A stretch of 29,842 nt of DNA from Merdivicinus sp050943495 (GTDB taxonomy: Bacteria > Bacillota > Clostridia > Oscillospirales > Ruminococcaceae): assembly GCA_050943495.1 (NCBI GenBank), contig JBMNPH010000020.1:1-29842 (forward strand), in the 5' to 3' direction. Position 1 is the stretch's first letter; each line of letters opens with the position of its first letter. The translations under genes and the position numbers were made by a program. The notes below the pieces were generated by a model. That model saw nothing but the letters and a program-made list of their open reading frames with translations. It was not told the origin of the DNA and did no database searches. Below are positions 24,601 to 29,842 of the stretch, piece by piece.

Positions 24601-24778
24601 TCTGACAGAGGTTTACAGTTCCCGCGGAACTGCTGCTCTTCGTCCCGGCTTTGCATTCCGTAAGGCATACCTCTGCAATATGCTGGAGGAGAAGGAGACA
24701 GAACTGTCTGTAAAAGACGGAATTGTTTCGCTGCCGTATGCATCGCATGAAATACTGACCGTTCGCTTTGAACGCTGA
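21671..24778 (+). CDS. Alpha-mannosidase, glycoside hydrolase family 38
   Basis: A 1035-residue GH38 enzyme that removes alpha-linked mannose, for example from N-glycan breakdown products. The catalytic N-terminal domain has the metal site AHSHLDIAYHW at about 251-261, and the nucleophile Asp in WLPDVFGNSAI at about 364-374. The FHDILPGSHT segment follows near 575, then beta-rich C-terminal domains. An N-terminal region before the catalytic domain (about 1-240) includes the family's jelly-roll part. No signal peptide: the enzyme is likely cytoplasmic and works on imported oligosaccharides. The start is ATG at 21671 with a weak AAAGGCAGG site. Codon use is richer in G/C third positions than in most neighbours. 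Confidence 0.95.
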   Translation: MAHIAVERRSVSMDKWSRLVFSQVEEEVITGRFPIDGWEIRNGQYFAAGYQWEDDFHPIQEGDAWGGPDVTCEMRATFTVPKELDGKKVYLYMFTSSEVMVSENGHYIDGLDPNRCWFPYLENARAGETHTLHLEAYTRSKPDDDRGMTRKLKGCIQRFVRPALILIDEEMLALKYDLDMLYQCAYAPHMDDGAKEFYQKKIEEILPLFPLFESGEPGVMKEALPAIRQFMQDKVYGSDKIFGHKGKLACVAHSHLDIAYHWKVEQTIQKNARTALIQLRLMDRWPEFGYAHTQAWTYEQLEKHYPEIFEQVRQRIQEGRWEVVGGMYVEPDCNVISAESMIRQILYGKGYFKEKFGVDADNAWLPDVFGNSAIMPQILKKCGIPYFVSNKMSTWNDTNTFPHNHFIWRGLDGSEVYACVPPVHFITWMDPAQAIDHWEMFQDKDISPESLQMFGYGDGGSGATDEMMEYYYRQQKLGGIPAMRLTTGKEFLHSAFENAEDFPRWDGDLYLEMHRGTFTTKGALKRENRRGEFQAQRTETMAAVAALSGKEAPTPADLRTPWKKLLLNQFHDILPGSHTAPVAVDALETYRQMREEFTALESSARNVLATSAADRYFTANLMIDSRRLAYAPAESGFRALRDENGGLHPVQKILHADGTEELCADLGCVPGMTFQNYTAADSAEQSEGMMTASTSCLENDFFRVEIAEDGEIRTIFDKKRGLPVNAEGKTFNEWQLFEDCPGVYNAWDIVRTFENKRIELPGWENLMVCENGPISAAVRMERRFGSSIAVQIVRIWRNIPRVDFDTWVDWHEDQKLLKAAFPVNVHARTYSADTSAGIIERMNNRNTTWEQARFEVPCHKWVDLSEGMFGVSILNDCKYGCDVKDDTVRLSLLRATIRPDRESDRGQHRFTYSVCPHGASWQQDGVAELAYDLNAPLALCAGEAESAGKCWMEVSAPALKMQAMKQAEDNSGDIVVRLTEVYSSRGTAALRPGFAFRKAYLCNMLEEKETELSVKDGIVSLPYASHEILTVRFER

Positions 24779-24798
24779 TCATACAATTGAAATCAGAT

Positions 24799-24830
24799 GG
24801 CACCCTGTTCTTCGGAACGGGGTGTCTTTA
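24799..24830 (+). terminator. Terminator after the alpha-mannosidase gene
   Basis: A 12-pair stem, GGCACCCTGTTC with GAACGGGGTGTC, has two G-T pairs and a stable TTCG loop. It is followed by TTTATA. It ends only 16 bases before the MBL start, and no promoter is seen between them, so it may be leaky or act as an attenuator for the next genes. Confidence 0.78.
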
Positions 24831-24845
24831 TATGGAGGAATCGGC

Positions 24846-25670
24846 ATGAAATTCTGGATTTTAGCAGAGAATACCAGCTTGAATCCGAGGCTGGAAAGTG
24901 AACATGGACTCAGTATACTGGCAGAATGGCGAGGAAAGCGCATCCTGTTCGATATGGGAAAGACCGGTTTATTTGCAGAAAATGCAGAAAAGCTTGGATT
25001 GCCTTTGGATCAGGTAGAGACAGCAATCCTTTCGCACGGGCATTACGACCATGCAGGAGGTTTGCCGATTTTTCTGGAAAAAAACAGTCATGCCGAACTC
25101 TGGATGCAGCAGTCTGCACTGGAACCGCACTTTTCCCACCGCCCCAGCGGGGAAGATGCCTCGATTGGTGTGCCTCCACTTGTAATAAGCCGTTGGCGTC
25201 TTCACCTGTTGGAGGGGGATGCGGTGATTGAGGATGGAATGCAGCTGTTTTCACGGGTGCAGGGAAAGAAATTTTGGCCGCAGTCCAATCAGGTTCTGCT
25301 GAAAAAAGAGGGGGATCAGCTGGTGGAGGATGATTTTCTCCATGAGCAGAACCTTCTTTTGGAGGAGAATGGCAAAAGTGTTTTGCTGACAGGATGTTCG
25401 CATTGCGGAGTTCTCAACATTTTGCAGGAGGTTGTGGGGAAAACTGGACGAGTACCAGATATTTTGATTGGAGGATTCCACCTTTCCATGCCCAGTGCGG
25501 GAAAATCAGAACCGCTGGAAACGGTCAGAGCGGTCGGAGAGGCGTTAAAACAGTATTCCTGCCGGTATTACACCGGACATTGTACGGGAACGGAAAGTTA
25601 TCTTCAATTGAAAGAAATTCTGGGGGATCAGCTCCAACCAATTTCGACCGGACTAAATTTGATTTTTTAA
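24846..25670 (+). CDS. Metallo-beta-lactamase fold hydrolase
   Basis: A 274-residue MBL-fold protein. The metal-binding motif HGHYDHAGG is at 64-72 (His64, His66, Asp68, His69). LLTGCSHCGVLNI and GGFHLSM follow, and YYTGHCTG near the end provides another His. This resembles the family annotated as dihydropterin-type (RFA-P synthase-like) phosphate synthases, whose roles in bacteria are unclear. TGGAGGAA fixes the ATG; a longer frame would run through the terminator hairpin. The GNAT gene follows 15 bases later. Substrate is unknown. Confidence 0.88.
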   Translation: MKFWILAENTSLNPRLESEHGLSILAEWRGKRILFDMGKTGLFAENAEKLGLPLDQVETAILSHGHYDHAGGLPIFLEKNSHAELWMQQSALEPHFSHRPSGEDASIGVPPLVISRWRLHLLEGDAVIEDGMQLFSRVQGKKFWPQSNQVLLKKEGDQLVEDDFLHEQNLLLEENGKSVLLTGCSHCGVLNILQEVVGKTGRVPDILIGGFHLSMPSAGKSEPLETVRAVGEALKQYSCRYYTGHCTGTESYLQLKEILGDQLQPISTGLNLIF

Positions 25671-25685
25671 GTTAGGAGGAAGATT

Positions 25686-26192
25686 ATGCTATATTTAAAA
25701 GCGGCTAATTTTGAAGATGCGGAACAGGAATGGGAATTTGTACGGCAGATTCCGGTTGATGAAAATGGATTCGGTAACTCGCTGCATGGAATTTCTCGTG
25801 AGGATTTTATCGGGAAAGCGCTTGGAAAAATGATTGATTCTGCGGAAGGGCGGAATCTTCGAGAAGGGTATGTACCGCAAACCTATCTGTTTTTGTGGAA
25901 GGATCAGGAAATCGTGGGACAGTTCCGCATTCGTCATTACTTAAATGAAGCATTGCGGGATGGTGCAGGGCATATCGGATATTATATAGGAAAGCAGTTC
26001 CGGGGCAAAGGTTATGGAACAGAAGGGTTAAGGCTGACACTGGAGGTAGCAAAAAATTTGGTGCAGGAAGAGGAATATTATTTGGAGGTCAATCAGGATA
26101 ATCCAGCTTCCTTGCATGTGATGCTTCACAATGGGGGCACCATCCATCATGAAGATGGACAGCATTATTATGTGCGTATCCCGAAAGATTGA
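25686..26192 (+). CDS. GNAT family N-acetyltransferase
   Basis: A 168-residue acetyl-CoA-dependent acetyltransferase. Motif A, with the CoA pyrophosphate loop, is in IGYYIGKQFRGKGYGTEGL (about 99-117), the standard RGKGYGT form. VNQDNPASLHVMLHNGG (about 135-151) is the motif B region with the conserved Asn. The start ATG follows AGGAGGAAG. It is in an operon between the MBL-fold and nitrilase genes. Family members acetylate amines of proteins, drugs or small molecules; the substrate cannot be inferred. Confidence 0.92.
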   Translation: MLYLKAANFEDAEQEWEFVRQIPVDENGFGNSLHGISREDFIGKALGKMIDSAEGRNLREGYVPQTYLFLWKDQEIVGQFRIRHYLNEALRDGAGHIGYYIGKQFRGKGYGTEGLRLTLEVAKNLVQEEEYYLEVNQDNPASLHVMLHNGGTIHHEDGQHYYVRIPKD

Positions 26193-26255
26193 AGGTTCAG
26201 ATTTCCTTGAAATGATTTAACGGAATTGCAATGGGCCAAATGAGGGGAAATATAG

Positions 26256-27029
26256 ATGAAAGTTGGATATATCCAGTATGATGTACAGAGGAATCTGGAA
26301 CAGAATCTGACGCGGATTGAACAGGGATTGGCAGAGTTGAGGGCTGATCTGGTAGTTTTGCCGGAACTGTGTACTTGCGGATATCTATTTGAGAATGTAG
26401 AGAAATTGCGGAAAGTTGCGGAACCGGTTCCGGATGGAAAGGCGACCGAAGCATTCCTTCAATTGAGTCGGCAATACCAGTGTGCTGTGATAGCGGGCGT
26501 TCCGGAACAGGAGGAAAATGCGGTTTATAATACGGCAATTGTCCTCGAAAACGGAAAATACCTTGGAAAATATCGAAAAATTCATCTGTCGGATTTTGAA
26601 AAAAATTTCTTTGAGGCAGGAACGGAAAATCCGGTATTTACAGTACACGGGAAAAAAATCGGCGTACAGATTTGTTTTGACCTCTGGTTTCCAGAAATAT
26701 CTCGGGAACAACTATTGCAGGGTGCGGAACTTTTCTGCGCGCTGGGAAATTTCGGGAGTGAACCGACCTGTTTGATTGCAAGGACGCGGGCAATGGAAAA
26801 TTTACGGCCGCTTGTTTTGTGTAATCGTATCGGTAGGGAACAGAATTTCCTGATGACAGCGGATTTTTTAGGCAGAAGTGCATTGATTCAAGCGGATGGA
26901 CGGTATCAGATGGAAGCGAAAGAAGGGATTGCAGAGAGCAGTTGGGGAGAAGTGAACTTTCCATCTCCGACAGGGAATGTTATTTGTAGGAATTTTGAAG
27001 CAGAAATTGCTTTCCATTGTGAAAAGTAA
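26256..27029 (+). CDS. Carbon-nitrogen hydrolase (nitrilase superfamily amidase)
   Basis: A 257-residue amidase with the Glu-Lys-Cys triad: Glu37 in LPELC, Lys108 in KYRKIHL and Cys140 in VQICFDLWFPE. Members cut amides or nitriles, for example omega-amidase, deaminated glutathione or N-carbamoyl compounds. AGGGGAAATATAG precedes the ATG. It lies 63 bases after the GNAT gene with no terminator, so it is probably the last gene of that unit. The 177 bases after it are AT-rich up to the rplM promoter. Confidence 0.9.
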   Translation: MKVGYIQYDVQRNLEQNLTRIEQGLAELRADLVVLPELCTCGYLFENVEKLRKVAEPVPDGKATEAFLQLSRQYQCAVIAGVPEQEENAVYNTAIVLENGKYLGKYRKIHLSDFEKNFFEAGTENPVFTVHGKKIGVQICFDLWFPEISREQLLQGAELFCALGNFGSEPTCLIARTRAMENLRPLVLCNRIGREQNFLMTADFLGRSALIQADGRYQMEAKEGIAESSWGEVNFPSPTGNVICRNFEAEIAFHCEK

Positions 27030-27202
27030 GATGCAGTTTGCACAGGATTTTGGGGAGTAAAAAGAAAAAAACAGGGAAAATATAGAAAATGTTTTTGAAA
27101 CCAAAAAATGAAATGAAAGTCAAGAATTGAAGAGAAAACGAGTAAAACAGAGTGAAAACGAGAGAATAGAGGATGTAAATTAAAAAAACGCGGATTTTCG
27201 GG
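27030..27202. other. Purine-rich intergenic region upstream of rplM
   Basis: The + strand is almost all A and G for roughly 27045-27190, with very few C. No frame encodes a credible gene here. It sits upstream of the rplM promoter and may act as an UP-like element or be simple low-complexity sequence. Confidence 0.6.
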
Positions 27203-27231
27203 TTGACTTTCTCCTTGCAAGCCGGTATAAT
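27203..27231 (+). promoter_or_regulatory. Strong sigma-A promoter of rplM-rpsI
   Basis: TTGACT (27203-27208) and TATAAT (27226-27231) are exactly 17 bases apart, close to consensus. The transcript leader of about 70 bases contains the hairpin at 27254-27271. Confidence 0.9.
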
Positions 27232-27253
27232 AGAGTACGTTGTGAAAATCATG

Positions 27254-27271
27254 CTGTCCTGTATGGGACAG
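27254..27271 (+). promoter_or_regulatory. Leader hairpin before rplM, possible L13 autoregulatory site
   Basis: CTGTCC and GGACAG pair around the loop TGTATG. Leaders of ribosomal protein operons often bind the encoded protein and control it. An L13 leader motif is known in Bacillales, but I cannot confirm that this stem belongs to it. Confidence 0.45.
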
Positions 27272-27306
27272 GTTCTTTCCAGAAAAAAATAATTGGAGGT
27301 ACGAAT

Positions 27307-27735
27307 ATGTCCACTACTTTGGTAAAACCTGCTGAAGTTACCCGCAAGTGGTATGTGCTGGATGCAACTGACAAGCCCCTGGGCCGTGTCGCTGCAAAGG
27401 CTGCACATCTTCTCCGCGGCAAACACAAAACATCCTTTACCCCCAACGTTGACTGCGGCGATTTCGTCATCATCATCAACGCTGAGAAGGCAATTCTGAC
27501 CGGTAAGAAACTGGATCAGAAATTCCTCCGCTGGCACACCGGCTGGATCGGCCATCTGAAGGAAGTATCCTACAAGGATTTGATGGAGAAAAATCCTGAG
27601 AAGGCAATGTCTGTTGCAGTCAAAGGAATGCTCCCCGGCAATGCGCTGGGCAGAAAGCAGATCGGCCGTCTGCACGTTTACAGAGGCGCTGAGCATGCAA
27701 ATGCTGCTCAGAAACCCGAAGTATACGAGTTTTAA
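27307..27735 (+). CDS. rplM: 50S ribosomal protein L13
   Basis: The 142-residue L13 protein, an early assembly protein of the large subunit. Family marks include RKWYVLDATDKPLGRVAAKAA, the HKTSFTPNVDCGDFVIIINA segment and GMLPGNALGRKQIGRLHVYRG. GGAGGT precedes the ATG. Codons are strongly biased toward abundant tRNAs, as expected of a ribosomal gene. rpsI follows after 22 bases, giving the standard rplM-rpsI operon. Confidence 0.98.
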   Translation: MSTTLVKPAEVTRKWYVLDATDKPLGRVAAKAAHLLRGKHKTSFTPNVDCGDFVIIINAEKAILTGKKLDQKFLRWHTGWIGHLKEVSYKDLMEKNPEKAMSVAVKGMLPGNALGRKQIGRLHVYRGAEHANAAQKPEVYEF

Positions 27736-27757
27736 TCAGTGAGAGGAGGCAAATAGA

Positions 27758-28156
27758 ATGTACGAATCCAAACCTTATTTCTACGGCACCGGCAGAAGAA
27801 AACATTCCGTTGCTCGTGTTCGTGTTTATCAGGGAACTGGTAAGATCACCATCAATGGCCGTGACATCGACGATTACTTCGGCCTCGATACCCTGAAAAC
27901 CATCGCTCGTCAGCCTCTGGCTCTCACCGAGACCGAAGGCAAATTTGATATTGTCTGCACTCTGGCAGGCGGCGGCGTAACCGGTCAGGCAGGCGCTCTG
28001 CGTCATGGTCTTTCCCGCGCTCTTCTTCAGTATGATCCGGAACTCCGTTCTGTGCTGAAAAAAGCAGGCTTCCTGACTCGTGACCCCAGAATGAAAGAGA
28101 GAAAGAAATACGGCCTCAAAGCTGCACGTCGTTCTCCTCAGTTCTCCAAGAGATAA
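27758..28156 (+). CDS. rpsI: 30S ribosomal protein S9
   Basis: The 132-residue S9 protein, whose basic C-terminal tail touches the P-site tRNA. Family marks are YGTGRRKHSVARVRV at the N-terminal part, the DIDDYFG segment, GGGVTGQAGALRHGL and LLTRDPRMKERKKYGLKAARRSPQFSKR (with LTRD, not the usual spelling, but clear). The final SKR is the universal end. GGAGG precedes the ATG, and the operon ends at the terminator 28251-28294. Confidence 0.98.
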   Translation: MYESKPYFYGTGRRKHSVARVRVYQGTGKITINGRDIDDYFGLDTLKTIARQPLALTETEGKFDIVCTLAGGGVTGQAGALRHGLSRALLQYDPELRSVLKKAGFLTRDPRMKERKKYGLKAARRSPQFSKR

Positions 28157-28250
28157 TTATCGCTGCTTTTCAGTATGTCTTTGGACACTGTTTTGCAGTT
28201 GTAAAGATTTCTTAAAAGTATTGAGCTTTCTTTCAATAAAAACAAAAGCT

Positions 28251-28294
28251 AAAAAACAGGAGATAGTTTCGAAAGAACTATCTCCTGTTTTTTT
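28251..28294 (+). terminator. Strong bidirectional terminator after rpsI
   Basis: ACAGGAGATAGTT and AACTATCTCCTGT pair perfectly around a short loop, with A runs before and T runs after. It ends rplM-rpsI on + and the AraC-type gene on -. The remainder of 28157-28363 shows no gene. Confidence 0.93.
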
Positions 28295-28363
28295 ACTTTT
28301 TAGCGTTTTTAGATACTTGGAATCAACTAAAATGAAATGTGATGATTTGCTCGATACATAGTA

Positions 28364-29842
28364 TCAATTATCAGATGCATATTGTGAATAAATTTTACGA
28401 TATTCTCCCGGAGTGATTGATTCAAATTTTTTGAAAAATCTTTGAAAACTTTGTGCGTTATTATACCCCACTAATGAAGCAATTTCTGATAATGAAAAAT
28501 TAGTATGAATCAAATAATCTTTTGCATGTTCAATTCGAACACTATTCAGATAATCTAATAAGCTGTGCTGAGTTGTATCTTTAAAAAGCCTGCTTAAGTA
28601 GGGATAACTGATATTTAGTGCTATCGCAATATCTGTGACACTGATATCTTTTGTATAATGCAGATTGATATATTCTTTGGCATTCTGGCAGTATTGATTC
28701 TGCGTTTCACGATCTTTTGCAATTTGATGGATAAGCTGCCGTATCAGTGACAGTAGTGTCTCTTCCATTTGAATAAGGGTTCGTATTTTATTAATTTGAT
28801 TGATTGGATTGATGATGCCATTTTCAGAAAAGTGATAACAATTATCCATTTCAGAAACGATTTTTTCGTACTCCTGATATGCGAAACCAATATCTCTTTT
28901 TTCAAGGATAAAATCTTTAAATTGTGATACAAGGATTTCAGCTTTTTCCTCATCTTTTATCGAAATACATTGAAGTAATTCTAAGCGTTGTTTTTTTAAA
29001 TAATCAGTAGTTTCTGCATAAAAAGTTCCATCTGAAAAAACGTCATTGTTTTGAATATCAAAAAATACAGCAGTATTTAAACGCTCTTCTGCTTCTTCAT
29101 ATGAGTTGAGTAGTTCGTCAACATTTTGGCAAATATTGCTGACACCGATATGAAAATTTAGATTGAAAACATCATGTAGCATTTTCATAAGGGTTTCATG
29201 TATATTTTTTAGTTCCACTTCATCTTGTGAAGTAATATAAATTAAAAATGTATTTTTCTGAATATCAAAACATATTCCCCTTTTTATATTTCCATTAATA
29301 TATGTATTAACAGCATTAATGATGGGATTGCGAACCATGTTTACTGGATAAAAATCAGGAATATGAAAAAGAATGAATTGAGAATAACTGTCATAAATTG
29401 GCAGCGAAATTTGTTGTGCATATTTTTGAAATTCGGTAGCATCCAATAAGCCATTTAAATACTCTTTAAAATAATAACAAAAAGCAGTGTATTCATTCCA
29501 ATTTGCATGAAGTTTTTTTGTGTCTTTATCTAAGACTTGATAAATATTTTTGATAATTTCAAATTCATTTTGTAATGCAGAGGTATTATCACATCCAATT
29601 GAAGAAGAAAGTTTCCGTATTTCATAAAGTAAAGAATTCATCGGATTATAAAAAGACTTTCCAATTTTTATGACACCTATAATTAATACACTCATTAAGC
29701 ATAAGGATACAGTAATGATGATAAATGTAAAGAAATAAATTTCTTGATTAATTTTAGCGGATGAATCTTCAACTATAACTGTAAAAGTATTATTACGTAT
29801 GGGAGATTTATAAATCGTATCCGTAGAATAAAAAACAGAATT
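28364..29842 (-). CDS. Membrane-anchored AraC-type regulator, N-terminus cut by the window edge
   Basis: The reading frame is open to the right edge, so the gene starts outside the window; 492 residues are visible. The first ~35 are an outside segment, then one clear membrane helix (YFFTFIIITVSLCLMSVLIIGVI, partly, about 38-60). After it come a long cytoplasmic linker of about 300 residues and, at the C-terminus, a typical AraC DNA-binding domain: CQNAKEYINLHYTKDISVTDI, ISYPYLSRLFKD, the linker HSLLDYLNSVRIEHAKDYL and IASLVGYNNAQSFQRFFKKF with ITPGEYRK. The form matches membrane-spanning AraC regulators that sense sugars outside and often control neighbouring ABC transporters. Base composition is much richer in A and T than in the rest of the window. 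Confidence 0.9.
   Translation of the reverse strand, partial: NSVFYSTDTIYKSPIRNNTFTVIVEDSSAKINQEIYFFTFIIITVSLCLMSVLIIGVIKIGKSFYNPMNSLLYEIRKLSSSIGCDNTSALQNEFEIIKNIYQVLDKDTKKLHANWNEYTAFCYYFKEYLNGLLDATEFQKYAQQISLPIYDSYSQFILFHIPDFYPVNMVRNPIINAVNTYINGNIKRGICFDIQKNTFLIYITSQDEVELKNIHETLMKMLHDVFNLNFHIGVSNICQNVDELLNSYEEAEERLNTAVFFDIQNNDVFSDGTFYAETTDYLKKQRLELLQCISIKDEEKAEILVSQFKDFILEKRDIGFAYQEYEKIVSEMDNCYHFSENGIINPINQINKIRTLIQMEETLLSLIRQLIHQIAKDRETQNQYCQNAKEYINLHYTKDISVTDIAIALNISYPYLSRLFKDTTQHSLLDYLNSVRIEHAKDYLIHTNFSLSEIASLVGYNNAQSFQRFFKKFESITPGEYRKIYSQYASDN

Noticed and set aside
1..29842. CRISPR array, insertion sequence or phage genes
   Set aside because: No regularly spaced repeats, transposase, integrase or terminal inverted repeats were found anywhere in the window.

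Overview
The window looks like a piece of a chromosome from a low-to-mid GC Firmicute of the class Clostridia, probably an anaerobic gut-type member of the Oscillospirales. This rests on the Gly-Gly-Ala-Gly-Gly style ribosome binding sites, the UPF0237/UPF0210 gene pair, a VanW-family protein, a heterodimeric ABC exporter like those of Firmicutes and Thermotogae, and two cytoplasmic glycosidases (GH95 and GH38). The class is fairly safe; the order is inference. I found no insertion sequence, phage, CRISPR array or toxin-antitoxin module.

Layout. Bases 1-637 are the end of an rRNA operon on the + strand: 23S 3' end, tRNA-Lys, tRNA-Glu, 5S, a CAT-anticodon tRNA, tRNA-Trp and a terminator. Bases 685-2753 (- strand) hold a two-gene operon of a metallophosphoesterase and a zinc alcohol dehydrogenase. 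It diverges from a GH95 fucosidase-type gene (2912-5134) through two back-to-back sigma-A promoters. Bases 5374-8018 (-) are a carA-guaA operon with no carB beside it. Bases 8174-10301 hold an AraC regulator divergent from a uroporphyrinogen-decarboxylase-like gene broken by one frameshift. Bases 10352-13668 (-) form a tightly overlapped operon: exonuclease III, SIR2 deacylase, AI-2E/PerM membrane protein, nitroreductase.

Bases 13921-17408 (+) encode the two halves of an ABC exporter with an ATGA overlap. Then come UPF0237 (ACT domain) and UPF0210, and a sugar O-acetyltransferase. Two tandem paralogous XRE regulators lie on the - strand (19812-20288), divergent from a VanW-family gene (20461-21300) across a repeat-rich control region. 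Bases 21407-24778 hold a minimal NifU-type domain protein followed directly by a GH38 alpha-mannosidase. Bases 24846-27029 are an MBL-fold hydrolase, a GNAT acetyltransferase and a nitrilase-family amidase. Bases 27307-28156 are rplM-rpsI with a strong promoter and a leader. The window ends in an AT-rich, membrane-anchored AraC-type regulator that runs off the right edge.

How it fits together. Much of the window is housekeeping: translation, nucleotide synthesis, DNA repair. Accessory genes for glycan use are scattered among it (fucosidase, mannosidase, sugar acetyltransferase, AraC regulators). Neither glycosidase has a signal peptide, so both would act on imported oligosaccharides. No clearly new system is visible. 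The points most worth a second look are the frameshifted URO-D-like gene, the XRE/VanW control region, the NifU-mannosidase pairing, the carA-guaA operon and the interrupted 23S-5S order.
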